DNA of 64,000 bases from Billgrantia aerodenitrificans (GTDB taxonomy: Bacteria > Pseudomonadota > Gammaproteobacteria > Pseudomonadales > Halomonadaceae), in contig NZ_JABFTV010000003.1 of the NCBI RefSeq assembly GCF_021404405.1, positions 124,001-188,000 on the forward strand. Direction: 5' to 3'. Position 1 is the stretch's first letter. The number at the start of each line of letters is the position of its first letter. Below are positions 24,969 to 34,267 of this stretch, one piece after another. The position numbers and the translations under genes are program-made. The notes below the pieces were generated by a model, which was given only the letters and a program-made list of their open reading frames with translations, searched no databases and was not told the origin of the DNA.

Positions 24969-26971
24969 CAGCCGGTCGCCTCCTGCGCTTGTGTAATGAT
25001 CTCATCCGACCGACGCTGCGGCCTGACTACGCGGTTGCTGGCCAGACGGTAACGCTTGTCGCATGCTGCCAGCAGGCCACCGAGCGAGAGCAGAATCGCG
25101 CCGGACCACATCCAGAACATGTAGGGCTTGTAGTAGAGCCGGAAGCTCCAGGCATCGCCCACCAGCCGCTCGCCCAGCGAGACGTAGACGTCGCGGGTGC
25201 TCGAGCGATGCAGCGAGGCCTGATTCATGGGCATCTCGGCGTGGGTGTCGTAGTAGCGGCGCTGGGGCAGCAGCGTTGCCACCAGCCGACCATTACGCTG
25301 CACCTCGACCACCGCCTGATCCGCATCCCAGTTGGGGCCACGCACGCTTTCCATGCGCAGCAGGGTGAAGTCGAAGCCTGCCGCCGAAGCGCTCTGCCCC
25401 GGCTGCAGGCGCACGTCACGCTCCACCTCGTAGGTGTTGACCATGGCGATGGCCACCACGATCAGAGCCAGGCCGACATGGGCCAAATGCATGCCCAGGA
25501 AGCTCGGCCGCATGACCTTGCGCAGCCGCGCCGGCAGGGGTTGGCGCGCCGAGCCCATGCGCTTGCGCATATCCAGCAGTGCGGTGAGCACGATCCAGAC
25601 GGCCAGCATCAGCGATAGCGCCGTCATGGGACGCCAGGCGCCAAGAGTCAGCGGCCACAGCCCGCCGGCCACTACGCTGGCCGCCAGCACCCAGCGCAGC
25701 TGACGGAAGGTCTCGCCGGGATTGGCCTGCTTCCACAGCACCGACGGCCCGAGGCCCACCAACAGCAGTAGCGGCAGCATCACCGGCGCGAACACCGCAT
25801 CGAAGTAGGGTGGGCCCACCGAGATCTTGCCCAGCCCGAAGGCATCCAGCGCCAGCGGGTAGAGCGTGCCGATGAAAACCGCGGTGCAGGCCACCGTCAG
25901 CAGCACGTTGTTGGCCAGCAACAAGGATTCACGGGAGTACCAGCCCAAGGCGCCGCCAAGCCCCACCCTGGGCGCCCGCCAGGCATAGACGGTCAGCGAA
26001 CCGAGCAGGGTGAGCGTGAGCATGCCGAGAGTGAACACCCCACGCTCCGGGTCGGTTGCGAAGGCGTGCACCGAGGTGATGACGCCCGAGCGCACGATGA
26101 AGGCACCGAGTATCGTCAGGGCGAAGGTGATGATCGCCAGCATCAGGGTCCAGACCTTGAAGCCGCCGCGCTTTTCGGTCACCGCCAAGGAGTGGATCAG
26201 CGCCGTGGCGGTGAGCCAGGGCAGGAAGGAGGCGTTCTCCACCGGATCCCAGAACCACCAGCCGCCCCAGCCCAGCTCGTAGTAGGCCCACCAGGAGCCC
26301 ACCGCGATGCCCAGCGTCAGAAAAACCCAGGCCACCGTGGTCCAGGGCCGCGACCAGCGCGCCCAGGCGGCATCGAGCCGGCCGCCTAGCAGCGCCGCCA
26401 TGGCAAAGGCGAAGACCACCGCCATGCCTACGTAGCCCATGTAGAGCAGCGGTGGATGCAGGATCATGCCCGGGTCCTGCAGCAGTGGGTTCATGCCGCG
26501 CCCGTCCAGCGGACCCTGCACGATGCGCTCGAACGGGTTGGAGGTGAAGATGGTGAAGGCAATGAAGCCGACGCAGACCATGCCCAGCACCGCCAGCACC
26601 CGCGCCAGCATTTCCCTGGGCAGCGACTGACTGAAATAGGCCACGGCGGCGCCCCAGGCGCCCAGGGTGAAGACCCACAGCAGCAGCGAGCCCTCGTGGC
26701 CGCCCCATACCGCGGTGACCTTGTAGATCAGCGGCTGGGTGAGGCTGGAGTGGCTAGCCACGTAGCGCACCGTGAAGTCGTCGACCACGAAGGCCCAGGT
26801 GAGCACCGCCAGCGAAAGCGAGAGGAAGACGAACTGGCCGGTGGCCAGGAAGCGACCGGTGCGCATCAGCCGGGCGTTACCGAGCTGGGCGCCCACCAGG
26901 GGCAGCACGCTCTGAGCCAACGCCAGGCACAGCGCCAGGATAAGGGCAAAATTTCCGAGTTCCGCCACCAT
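24968..26971 (-). CDS. ccmF: haem lyase subunit CcmF
   Basis: This 667-residue polytopic protein carries the tryptophan-rich motif WGGWWFWDPVENASFLPWL and an earlier WGGHEGSLLLW block, with periplasmic histidines expected for haem binding. With CcmH and CcmI it attaches haem to apocytochromes. It heads the ccmFGHI-dnr run. ccmABCDE are not in the window, so the System I genes are either split or lie elsewhere. GGGAGGTG precedes the ATG. Confidence 0.95.
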   Translation of the reverse strand: MVAELGNFALILALCLALAQSVLPLVGAQLGNARLMRTGRFLATGQFVFLSLSLAVLTWAFVVDDFTVRYVASHSSLTQPLIYKVTAVWGGHEGSLLLWVFTLGAWGAAVAYFSQSLPREMLARVLAVLGMVCVGFIAFTIFTSNPFERIVQGPLDGRGMNPLLQDPGMILHPPLLYMGYVGMAVVFAFAMAALLGGRLDAAWARWSRPWTTVAWVFLTLGIAVGSWWAYYELGWGGWWFWDPVENASFLPWLTATALIHSLAVTEKRGGFKVWTLMLAIITFALTILGAFIVRSGVITSVHAFATDPERGVFTLGMLTLTLLGSLTVYAWRAPRVGLGGALGWYSRESLLLANNVLLTVACTAVFIGTLYPLALDAFGLGKISVGPPYFDAVFAPVMLPLLLLVGLGPSVLWKQANPGETFRQLRWVLAASVVAGGLWPLTLGAWRPMTALSLMLAVWIVLTALLDMRKRMGSARQPLPARLRKVMRPSFLGMHLAHVGLALIVVAIAMVNTYEVERDVRLQPGQSASAAGFDFTLLRMESVRGPNWDADQAVVEVQRNGRLVATLLPQRRYYDTHAEMPMNQASLHRSSTRDVYVSLGERLVGDAWSFRLYYKPYMFWMWSGAILLSLGGLLAACDKRYRLASNRVVRPQRRSDEIITQAQEATG

Positions 26972-27325
26972 GGGCCGGCACCTCCCGCTTTCCCCGGTGC
27001 CGAAGAGAAGCGCGGCGACCGGTCACTGACGAACGTGAGTGGCCGAGACGAACGGGATGAAAGACTGAGAGCAGGCGCGCCTCGACCGGCATGACAGGAA
27101 TGGTCCGACCAATGGCGCTAAATATCTACACGCAATACTTCTTTTCACGATGGGGTTGTGATCCATGTCAAACAAAACGGCGCGGCCGGATGTCGCGCCC
27201 CACTTCGGGCGACGAAAGCCTGACAGCGGACACGTCTGGACGTAAGCTAGGCACAGCGTTTTTCCCGCCTCACACTCACTGCGAACACTCATCACAAACA
27301 CTCACCACGAACAACAGGAGCTACC
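26972..27325. promoter_or_regulatory. divergent ccmF-ppiA region with a candidate FNR/DNR box
   Basis: This 354-bp stretch has no credible gene. A box at 27158-27171 reads, on the minus strand, TTGAC-ATGG-ATCAC (8 of 10 matches). No good -10 is visible at the ideal distance on either strand, so its target is uncertain. Close to ppiA a loose repeat of ACACTCA-type units (about 27269-27307) is seen. Confidence 0.45.
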
Positions 27326-27895
27326 GTGCTGAAGCGAACTCTGATCACCCTGCTCGCCGCCGCCAGCCTGCCGCTGGCCGCCGCCCACGCCCAGGCGGCC
27401 GACGTCGTGCTGCACACCAACCACGGCCCCATCGGCATCGAGCTGTTCAAGGACCAGGCCCCCGAGAGCGTCGAGAACTTCCTCACCTACGTGCAGGATG
27501 GTCACTACGACGGCACCCTGTTCCATCGCGTGATCGACGGCTTCATGATCCAGGGCGGCGGCTTCGATCAGGACTTCCGCCAGAAGGCGACCCGCGATCC
27601 GATCGCCAACGAAGCCAACAACGGCCTGCGCAACGAGCGCGGCACCCTGGCCATGGCCCGTACCGGCGACCCGCACTCCGCCACCGCACAGTTCTTCATC
27701 AACGTCAGCGACAACGCCTTCCTCAACCACCAGGGCACCCACTCCGGCCAGGCCTGGGGCTATGCGGTCTTCGGCCGCGTGGTGGAGGGCATGGACGTGG
27801 TCGATGCCATCAAGCGTGTGTCCACCGGCAGCCGCGGCCCGTTCCAGGACGTGCCCCGTGAAGCCGTGATCATCGAGCGTGCCGAAGTACAGTAA
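27326..27895 (+). CDS. ppiA: periplasmic peptidyl-prolyl cis-trans isomerase (cyclophilin)
   Basis: This 189-residue protein has a signal peptide (ending AQAAD) and a cyclophilin domain with the catalytic and binding residues in [16 protein letters not shown] and the later [21 protein letters not shown]. It speeds proline isomerisation during periplasmic folding. The start is a GTG preceded by CAGGAG. A strong terminator follows. Confidence 0.9.
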   Translation: MLKRTLITLLAAASLPLAAAHAQAADVVLHTNHGPIGIELFKDQAPESVENFLTYVQDGHYDGTLFHRVIDGFMIQGGGFDQDFRQKATRDPIANEANNGLRNERGTLAMARTGDPHSATAQFFINVSDNAFLNHQGTHSGQAWGYAVFGRVVEGMDVVDAIKRVSTGSRGPFQDVPREAVIIERAEVQ

Positions 27896-27912
27896 ACGAG
27901 CACCACCCAGAC

Positions 27913-27952
27913 ACGACGACGCCCGCCATCGGTCGATGGCGGGCGTCGTCGT
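27913..27952. terminator. strong hairpin after ppiA
   Basis: A near-perfect 19-bp stem (ACGACGACGCCCGCCATCG with its complement) flanks a two-base centre between the convergent ppiA and VanZ-like genes. It is likely bidirectional. Confidence 0.75.
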
Positions 27953-27968
27953 ATGAGCGTTGGGTGTC

Positions 27969-28343
27969 TTACCGTCGCAGCAGGTAGCGTCTGATGGCTG
28001 CCAACACCAGCACGGCCGTTCCCGCACCCAGGGTATTGGCCAGAATATCGGCCCAGTCGCCGCCGCTGCGGCCGGGCACGGGGATCTGCAGGTATTCGAT
28101 GCAGATGCCGTAGAGCACCACGGCAATGAAGGTGCGCACCAGCGGCAGCCCGGCCAGACCGATCAACCCCGCCAGGCCGGCATAGCCGACGAAGTGGTTG
28201 AACTTGTCCCACGGCAGGTTGGTGGGCATCTCGTCGCCAGGAGTCAGGCTGCCGATGGCAATGGCCACGGCCGCCAGCACGGCCAGCACCGTCCATAGAC
28301 GATGGCGGTCATGCTGGCGCTGGAGCCAACTGGCTTCAGGCAT
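27969..28343 (-). CDS. VanZ-like membrane protein
   Basis: This 124-residue protein has about four membrane helices and the VanZ-family pattern [16 protein letters not shown], then [26 protein letters not shown]. Its function is unknown; VanZ proper gives low-level teicoplanin resistance but the family is broad. The start at 28343 overlaps the end of hemE by eight bases (ATGCCTGA), so translation is probably coupled. Confidence 0.75.
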   Translation of the reverse strand: MPEASWLQRQHDRHRLWTVLAVLAAVAIAIGSLTPGDEMPTNLPWDKFNHFVGYAGLAGLIGLAGLPLVRTFIAVVLYGICIEYLQIPVPGRSGGDWADILANTLGAGTAVLVLAAIRRYLLRR

Positions 28344-29418
28344 GCTGGTGCTGGATGGCACGGTGATAGCGCGGGCTCAGGTCGTGCAGCGCCTCCATGA
28401 AGGCGGTGACGTTGTCCGGGTTGGTGAACTGGCTGATACCGTGGCCCAGATTGAACACGTGCCCCGGCCCTTCGCCGTAGCTGTCGAGGATACGCCCCAC
28501 CTCGGCGCGAATGGCCGGCGGTCGGGCGAACAGCACGTTTGGGTCGAGATTGCCCTGCAGTGCCACCTTGTGGCCCACCCGGGCGCGCGCATCGGACAGT
28601 TCGGTGGTCCAGTCGAGGCCCACGGCATCCGGCCCCGCCAGGGCGATGTCCTCGAGCCACTGACCGCCGTTCTTGGTGAACAGGATCACCGGCACGCGCT
28701 TGCCTTCGTGGTCGCGGATCAGGCCGGCGACGATCTGCTCCATGTAGCGCAGCGAGAACTCAAGATAGGCCGGCGTGGAGAGCACCCCACCCCAGGTATC
28801 GAAGATCTGCACCGCCTGGGCCCCGGCGCGAATCTGCGCGTTGAGGTAGTCGGTCACCGCGCTGGCCAGGGTGTCGAGCAGGTCGTGCATCACGCTGGGC
28901 GTGTCGTAGAGCATGGTCTTCACGTGGCGGAAGTCCTTGCTCGAGCTGCCCTCCACCATGTAGGTGGCGAGCGTCCAGGGGCTGCCGGAGAAGCCGATCA
29001 GCGGCACCCGGCCGTTGAGCTCGCGGCGGATGGTCGAGACCGCCCGCATCACGTAGTCTAGGTCGCGCTCGGCGTCGGGCACGCTGAGAGCCGCCACGTC
29101 TTCAGCGGTGCGCACCGGCTTGCGGAACTTGGGTCCCTCACCAGTTTCGAAGTAGAGCCCCAGCCCCATGGCATCGGGGATGGTGAGGATGTCGGAAAAC
29201 AGGATGGCGGCATCCAGCGGGTAGCGCTCCAGGGGTTGCAGCGTTACCTCGCAGGCCAGGTCGTGGTTGCGGCACAGGTCCATGAAATCGCCGGCTTCGG
29301 CGCGGGTCGCGCGATACTCGGGCAGGTAGCGGCCGGCCTGACGCATCATCCATACCGGCGTGCGGTCCACCGGCTGACGCAACAGAGCACGCAGAAAACG
29401 ATCGTTCTTGAGTTCCAT
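28336..29418 (-). CDS. hemE: uroporphyrinogen decarboxylase
   Basis: This 360-residue cytosolic enzyme decarboxylates uroporphyrinogen III to coproporphyrinogen III, the step before HemN. The N-terminal signature [16 protein letters not shown] is intact, and [17 protein letters not shown] and FDTWGG are present. Of several in-frame ATGs, 29418 matches the family N-terminus ([16 protein letters not shown]). Confidence 0.95.
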   Translation of the reverse strand: MELKNDRFLRALLRQPVDRTPVWMMRQAGRYLPEYRATRAEAGDFMDLCRNHDLACEVTLQPLERYPLDAAILFSDILTIPDAMGLGLYFETGEGPKFRKPVRTAEDVAALSVPDAERDLDYVMRAVSTIRRELNGRVPLIGFSGSPWTLATYMVEGSSSKDFRHVKTMLYDTPSVMHDLLDTLASAVTDYLNAQIRAGAQAVQIFDTWGGVLSTPAYLEFSLRYMEQIVAGLIRDHEGKRVPVILFTKNGGQWLEDIALAGPDAVGLDWTTELSDARARVGHKVALQGNLDPNVLFARPPAIRAEVGRILDSYGEGPGHVFNLGHGISQFTNPDNVTAFMEALHDLSPRYHRAIQHQHA

Positions 29419-29531
29419 GCAGGCAGTCATCCCCGGAAAATGTCGCCACATTGTAGCGCATCCTTTTCCACGCGGCTTGACCCGGGCCAAGATCGGAGAC
29501 ACCGCACAATCGTGAGCCGCGCCGGCGTTCC

Positions 29532-29540
29532 TGCTAGAAT
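29532..29540 (+). promoter_or_regulatory. possible extended -10 promoter of ribA
   Basis: TGCTAGAAT is an extended -10 (TG-N-TAGAAT) about 47 bp before the ribA start. No good -35 is seen, which extended -10 promoters do not need. Confidence 0.4.
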
Positions 29541-29586
29541 GCGGGATTCACTTCCGCCATCGCCGTGGTCTTGACCGAGGTACCCC

Positions 29587-30222
29587 GTGACCATTCGATT
29601 CATCGCCGCCTCCCGGCTGCCCACGCCCTGGGCCACCTTCACCATGCACGGCTTCGAGGACGAAGCCACCGGCAAGGACCACATCGCGCTCACGCTGGGC
29701 GAGGTGGCCGACGGCGAGCCGGTACTCGGCCGGGTGCATTCGGAATGCCTGACCGGCGACGCGCTGTTCTCCATGCGCTGCGACTGCGGCTATCAGCTGC
29801 AGGAAGCGCTCAAGCGCATCGCCGACGAAGGCCGTGGCGTGCTGCTCTACCTGCGCCAGGAAGGCCGCGGCATCGGCCTGCTCAACAAGATCCGCGCCTA
29901 TCACCTGCAGGACCAGGGCGCCGACACCGTGGAAGCCAACGAGCAGCTCGGCTTCGGCGCCGACCTGCGCCGCTACGACCTCTGCGTGCCGATGCTCGAA
30001 CACCTGGGCATCCAGAGCCTGCGGCTGATGACCAACAACCCGCGCAAGGTCGATGCCCTGACCCAGGCCGGCGTCACTATTGCGGAACGCGTACCCCTGA
30101 CCACGGGTCTCAATCCCCATAACGAGCAGTACCTCTCGACCAAGGCAGGCAAACTCGGCCACATGATGGCGCTGGGCGACTTCACCCAGGCCAGCGACGT
30201 GGATATCGAACGCAAGCCCTGA
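29587..30222 (+). CDS. ribA: GTP cyclohydrolase II
   Basis: This 211-residue enzyme opens GTP to start riboflavin synthesis. The zinc cysteines lie in [17 protein letters not shown] (near 53-69) and the substrate region [19 protein letters not shown] follows. The start is GTG with GAGG upstream. It is a stand-alone RibA, not fused to RibB. NosR needs flavin, but no special link is implied by the position. Confidence 0.93.
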   Translation: MTIRFIAASRLPTPWATFTMHGFEDEATGKDHIALTLGEVADGEPVLGRVHSECLTGDALFSMRCDCGYQLQEALKRIADEGRGVLLYLRQEGRGIGLLNKIRAYHLQDQGADTVEANEQLGFGADLRRYDLCVPMLEHLGIQSLRLMTNNPRKVDALTQAGVTIAERVPLTTGLNPHNEQYLSTKAGKLGHMMALGDFTQASDVDIERKP

Positions 30223-30263
30223 GCCGCACCCGGCAGCGGGGCGCTCCTGACGGAAACGACCCC

Positions 30264-30935
30264 ATGCCACCAACGAAAACAACGGGCGGCCACCGCCACC
30301 ACCTCATCGAGGAGCTGCTCAACAGCATCAGCCACGGTATCGGTGCGGTGCTGAGTCTTGTCGGCGTCATCGTGCTGCTGGTGCTGGCCAGCATGGCAGC
30401 CCATGTCGACCCGTGGAAGATCGTCGGTATCAGCTTGTACGGTGTGACGCTGGTGCTGCTCTATGCCATTTCCACGCTCTACCACGGCGTTCGTCACCCA
30501 CGGCTCAAGCGTCTCTTTCAGCATCTGGATCACTGCGCCATCTACCTGCTGATCGCCGGCACCTACACCCCCTTCCTGCTGGTCAACATGCGCAGCTCCA
30601 CCGGCTGGACCCTGTTTGCCATCGTCTGGGGTCTGGCGCTGGCCGGCATCGCCTGCAAGCTCGCCTGGCCGCATCGCTTCACGGCCCTGCGAGTCGCCAT
30701 CTACCTGGTCATGGGCTGGCTGATCGTCTTTGCCGGCGAGACGTTGAGCGCCAACCTGCCCACGGCCGGTATCGTGCTGCTCGCTGCCGGCGGCATCACC
30801 TACACCCTCGGCGTGGTGTTCTTCGCCATCAGCGCTATCCCCTTCAACCACGCCATCTGGCACCTGTTCGTGCTCGGCGGCAGTACCTGTCACTACTTCG
30901 CCGTCTACGCTGCCGTGCTGCCGTTCGGGGGTTGA
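30264..30935 (+). CDS. haemolysin III/TrhA (PAQR-like) family membrane protein
   Basis: This 223-residue protein has seven hydrophobic helices and the family motifs EELLNSISHGIGA, STLYHGVRHPRLKRLFQHLDHCAIYLLIAGTYTPF and the C-terminal HAIWHLFVLGGSTCHYFAVY. The conserved His and Asp residues form the putative metal site of the PAQR/TrhA group. The family affects membrane lipid or energy homeostasis in bacteria; haemolysis is not implied. Its 3' end overlaps the convergent gene by 31 bp. Confidence 0.85.
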   Translation: MPPTKTTGGHRHHLIEELLNSISHGIGAVLSLVGVIVLLVLASMAAHVDPWKIVGISLYGVTLVLLYAISTLYHGVRHPRLKRLFQHLDHCAIYLLIAGTYTPFLLVNMRSSTGWTLFAIVWGLALAGIACKLAWPHRFTALRVAIYLVMGWLIVFAGETLSANLPTAGIVLLAAGGITYTLGVVFFAISAIPFNHAIWHLFVLGGSTCHYFAVYAAVLPFGG

Positions 30936-31777
30936 TGCTCGGCCAGCCTGAGCCGCTCCAGCCGGGCATAGAGGTACTCGGTGAAGAAGCCGTGCATGAG
31001 GAAGCGCTGGCTCAGGTTCCACGGTCCGACCAGGTAGTGCGGGTACTTGTTATAGGCCATCTCGGCCAGGGTCGGGTCGCCGATCAGCTGGCCGACGCGA
31101 ATGGCGATGGACTGGTCGAGGTTGAAGCCATTGATGGCGTCGCGGTACTCCTCGCGGGTCAGCAGCAGGCAGAACAGGCACATGAACAGCGCATGGGCGC
31201 TCTCGAAATCGAGCACCTGGGTACGTCGGCGCGGCAGTTCGAAGTCGCACTCTTCCAACGAACGCCAGTGCGCCCAGTTGATCGCCTGCGGCGTCAGGGC
31301 TGCCGGGCGCTGCCGCCAGTAGCCCATCTCCTCGATCACCCGGAACAGCTCCTGATCGTGCTTGACGAAGCTGGCGTCGAGCATGTCCTCGATGCGGCTC
31401 GGGTAGAGCGTTAGCGGCTCCACCGTAACCTCCGGGCCGTTGTCGATGAGGAAGTTGAGAATGTTGGACTCGGTGGCGAAGTGGCGCAGGATCAATTGAT
31501 TGGCGCTGGGGCTGACGAAGTGGGTGCAGAACCAGCAGATCAACCGCTGCAGCAGGCCGTGGGCCCGGAACTGGGGCAGCGGCAGGCGCTTCACGAACCA
31601 GATCAGATGCAGCAGCACGGCCAGTAGGAACTGCAGCAGCGGGCGCAGCGACCAGCGCGTGGGGCGCTCCAGGTCGTCCAGCCACAGCCGCACCGCCGCC
31701 GGCTCGATGGGCAGGGAGTCGTCGAACGCCAGCGCGCGCAGAAAGGGGCTACGCGGCCTCGGCCTGGTATCAGCCAT
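30905..31777 (-). CDS. uncharacterised protein, last gene of the ketosynthase operon
   Basis: This 290-residue protein is largely alpha-helical by composition. It has a hydrophobic stretch (about 45-60, LLQFLLAVLLHLIWFV), the segment WFCTHFVSPSANQLILRHFATESNILNF, and a Cys/Leu-rich stretch ALFMCLFCLLL near residues 205-215. It may match a DUF family (DUF6999 is possible), but I cannot confirm this. The ATG at 31777 overlaps the stop of the preceding gene by eight bases, so it is coupled to the di-iron-like protein and probably serves the same pathway. Confidence 0.65.
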   Translation of the reverse strand: MADTRPRPRSPFLRALAFDDSLPIEPAAVRLWLDDLERPTRWSLRPLLQFLLAVLLHLIWFVKRLPLPQFRAHGLLQRLICWFCTHFVSPSANQLILRHFATESNILNFLIDNGPEVTVEPLTLYPSRIEDMLDASFVKHDQELFRVIEEMGYWRQRPAALTPQAINWAHWRSLEECDFELPRRRTQVLDFESAHALFMCLFCLLLTREEYRDAINGFNLDQSIAIRVGQLIGDPTLAEMAYNKYPHYLVGPWNLSQRFLMHGFFTEYLYARLERLRLAEHQPPNGSTAA

Positions 31778-32453
31778 GCTCGATCTCCTCCAGCTGCAAG
31801 GCATAGAGCCGCGCCACCACCCGCGCGGTGCGCAGGATCGCCTGCTGCTGCTCCGGCGTGCGGCAGACCCGGTCGATCAGCGTATAGAGCTTGTCCAGGT
31901 GGGCGTCGTCGTTCTCGCCGTGGTAGCGCATGAAGCAGGTATAACGGCCGTCGCCATCGGTGGCCTCGTCGATCCGCCGCGCCCAGTCGCTCGCCATCTT
32001 CTGTCCCAGCCCTTCGATGATCCACATGGCACCGATCAGATCCACCGGATTGGGCTGGCTGGCGCGATACATCATGAAGGCGTGCAGCGCCTCGCTGCCG
32101 GCGTTGCGCTGCCCGGCGCGGATCTCCGCCAGCGCGCCACCTGCCGCCACGAAGTCCGCCTCCAGCATCTCGTAGTCGCGATGCTCCTCCTTGGCATGAC
32201 CGATCACTTCCGAGCGCACGTCGGCATAGTCACGCTCGAAGCTGGAGGCGCCGCGGGTGATCCAACGCGCGCCTTCGATCACCTGCTGGCGCAGGTGCAG
32301 CAGCAGGCTGCGGTAATCCTCGCGGGTGAAATTGCCGCGCTCCAGGCGCTGGATGATCGGCACCCGCCCCAGCTGGCGCTCGAAGTCGAACCACACACGC
32401 ATCAACCCTTGCAGGCACTCCTGTCCCAACTGGGTGGTGACCTTGCTTTCCAT
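31770..32453 (-). CDS. haem-oxygenase-like di-iron oxidase family protein
   Basis: This 227-residue all-helical protein resembles the iron-containing redox enzyme (haem-oxygenase-like, TenA/PqqC/UndA-related) superfamily. Possible metal ligands are E60, H91 (in GHAKEEHRDYE, 85-95), E147 (in MWIIEGLGQ) and H178 with D182 or H185 (in RYHGENDDAHLDKL). Members use a di-iron site and oxygen to cleave or hydroxylate small carbon chains or amines, UndA making alkenes from fatty acids. The substrate here is unknown. It begins 2 bp after the ketosynthase stop, so it is likely to act on the product of that enzyme. Confidence 0.7.
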   Translation of the reverse strand: MESKVTTQLGQECLQGLMRVWFDFERQLGRVPIIQRLERGNFTREDYRSLLLHLRQQVIEGARWITRGASSFERDYADVRSEVIGHAKEEHRDYEMLEADFVAAGGALAEIRAGQRNAGSEALHAFMMYRASQPNPVDLIGAMWIIEGLGQKMASDWARRIDEATDGDGRYTCFMRYHGENDDAHLDKLYTLIDRVCRTPEQQQAILRTARVVARLYALQLEEIEHG

Positions 32454-32455
32454 GG

Positions 32456-33556
32456 TTATTCCTCCACGACCGTGAGCTGCATGTAGACGTTATTGAAGCG
32501 ACCGCTCTCCGGCACCATGCACAGGATGGTGTCGCCGGTTTGGTAGCTCTGGGTGCGACGAAACTCGTCGAGCATGATGAACATCGAGGCGCAGCCGGTG
32601 TTACCGCGGGTATAGAGATTGGTGTACCACTTCTCCTCGGGGATGGCCGCGCCGGCCTGGGTCAACATGTCGAAGATCTTGCCGCGGAAATAGTGCGACG
32701 AGTAATGGCACAGCACGTGGTCGATCCGCCCCGTCTCGACCCGCCCTTCGTCGATCAGCCGCAGCAGGCCGTCCACCCCCAGCTTGACGATGTTGTCGAG
32801 CAGGCGAACGTCCTGACGGATCAGCAGGGCGCCGGCGGCCTCCGCCTCGGCGTAGGTGGCGAAATCCTGCCAGCTGCGCGCATCGCCCACCGCCCGGCCG
32901 ACGCTCATGCACACCGGGTAGGCGTCGGCGTGGGAGAAACCGCGAATCCAGTCGATACGAAAGCTGCGCCGGCGCGGCACGCTCTCCAGCAGCAGCGCCC
33001 CGGCGCCGTCCGACAGCATCCAGCGCAGGAACTCGGCATTGAAGTCGACCTCCTGCGCCACCGCCTCGTAGCGGCTGGCCTTGAACAGCCGCGAGGCCAG
33101 CTCGCTGGCGATCACCAGGGCATTGTCGTGCTCACCGGCCTTGAGCCCGGTGTAAGCCGCCTTGAGCGCCATCATGCTGCTCGAGCAGATGCCGTGGCTG
33201 CTGTGCAGCTCCACGCCGGCCACGCCCAGCTCGGCCTGGACCATGCTGCCGAACCCCGGCAGCACCAGATCGCCCTGGCTGGTGGCCACGCTGAGCATCT
33301 CGAGCCGTGATTTACTTAGGAAGCTGTCGTCGAGGCAGGCCTGGCCCGCCCGGGCGGCCATCTCGTCGTTGCTGATCAGGGTGTTGTGCTCGGCATCGAT
33401 GGCGTAGTGACGCTGACGAATGCCGTTGGATTGCAGGATGCGGCGCTTGAGCCGGCTCGGCTTGCCGTGCACCAGGCCGAGCACCGCCTCGATCTGCTCG
33501 TTGTCCACCGGCTCGCCCGGCAGATAGTGGCCGCTACTGGTGATATAGACGCTCAT
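32456..33556 (-). CDS. beta-ketoacyl-ACP synthase III-like ketosynthase
   Basis: This 366-residue thiolase-fold enzyme has the KAS III triad: C124 in HGICSSSMMALKAAY, a histidine near 284 (VLCHYSSHYF) and N319 (TRGNTGCASMF). It lacks close similarity to housekeeping FabH: the N-terminus (MSVYITSSGHYLPGEPVDNEQIEAVLG) and the long middle part are of the secondary-metabolism type. It likely condenses an acyl thioester with a second acyl unit or acyl acceptor. ATG 33556 overlaps the upstream gene in an ATGA junction. Its neighbours are an apparent membrane oxygenase and a di-iron oxidase-like protein. Confidence 0.82.
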   Translation of the reverse strand: MSVYITSSGHYLPGEPVDNEQIEAVLGLVHGKPSRLKRRILQSNGIRQRHYAIDAEHNTLISNDEMAARAGQACLDDSFLSKSRLEMLSVATSQGDLVLPGFGSMVQAELGVAGVELHSSHGICSSSMMALKAAYTGLKAGEHDNALVIASELASRLFKASRYEAVAQEVDFNAEFLRWMLSDGAGALLLESVPRRRSFRIDWIRGFSHADAYPVCMSVGRAVGDARSWQDFATYAEAEAAGALLIRQDVRLLDNIVKLGVDGLLRLIDEGRVETGRIDHVLCHYSSHYFRGKIFDMLTQAGAAIPEEKWYTNLYTRGNTGCASMFIMLDEFRRTQSYQTGDTILCMVPESGRFNNVYMQLTVVEE

Positions 33557-34122
33557 GCGGGATTGCCTCCGTGCTTGAGGTAGTGACGCAGGCAGCGCAG
33601 GTTCTCCTCCATGTAGGGAAACACGCACAGCAGGGCCATGAAGGTCAGGTAATAGGGCAGGTAGCGTTCGCCGCCGTGGGGCACCTCGACGGGAATCAGC
33701 CGCATCTGCCCGGCCCAGTTGAGGGAGACGAGATCGATCACCACCGGCCAGTTGATCACCATGATCATCGCCAGCATGTAGAACGGCAGGCTGGCCAGGT
33801 AGCTGTGGGCATGCATCTCCCAGATGCTGATGTGACGCCGGGGAGCGGCGTAGTGCACGTCCCAGTGGGCCACGACCTCATGCAGCACCCAGGCCAGCAG
33901 GCAGATCAGCAGCACCAGCACGTTGATGCGGTAGAGCAGGCACATGAGGATGGGGATGCCCACCTGAATGCCCATCGCCGAGTGCATCAGGGTCTCCTTC
34001 AGCCCCGAGGTCTCCTCGATGTGCGTGGCACGGTGACAGCACCAGTCGACGAAGCCGGCAATTCCCCATAGCGGCAGGAAGACGTACAGCAGGACATGGA
34101 TCAACAGCGTGTGGGTATCCAT
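33553..34122 (-). CDS. histidine-rich membrane protein resembling fatty acid hydroxylases
   Basis: This 189-residue protein has four hydrophobic segments and clustered histidines: D26, H30, H34 (DWCCHRATH), H47, H81, E82, H86, H90 (HEVVAHWDVH), H97, H104 and H106. Such spaced His boxes are typical of membrane di-iron hydroxylases and desaturases, but the exact family is not clear to me. It is the first gene of a four-gene, tightly overlapping operon with a ketosynthase next. The start at 34122 has AGAGGAAAT upstream; the longer frame is rejected. Confidence 0.65.
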   Translation of the reverse strand: MDTHTLLIHVLLYVFLPLWGIAGFVDWCCHRATHIEETSGLKETLMHSAMGIQVGIPILMCLLYRINVLVLLICLLAWVLHEVVAHWDVHYAAPRRHISIWEMHAHSYLASLPFYMLAMIMVINWPVVIDLVSLNWAGQMRLIPVEVPHGGERYLPYYLTFMALLCVFPYMEENLRCLRHYLKHGGNPA

Positions 34123-34150
34123 GGCGATTTCCTCTGTTTCAGCGGTTCTC

Positions 34151-34205
34151 ACACTGTTCTTGCAAGGCGCTTACGTTTCATGGATGATGTTAGGAAACAC
34201 TGTTC
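34151..34205. promoter_or_regulatory. direct repeat in the divergent promoter region
   Basis: ACACTGTTC occurs at 34151-34159 and again at 34197-34205 in the gap between the ketosynthase operon and the acyltransferase gene. Two identical 9-mers 46 bp apart in a divergent promoter could be operator sites. The regulator is unknown. Confidence 0.35.
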
Positions 34206-34267
34206 GATAACTAATATCCACTAGGCGCACGCCATTTGCAAGCGCCAATCGAATGGAACGGAACATC

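Noticed and set aside
27023-27301. 92-codon minus-strand frame upstream of ccmF
   Set aside because: It has no ribosome-binding site or family pattern and covers the regulatory region with the DNR-type box.
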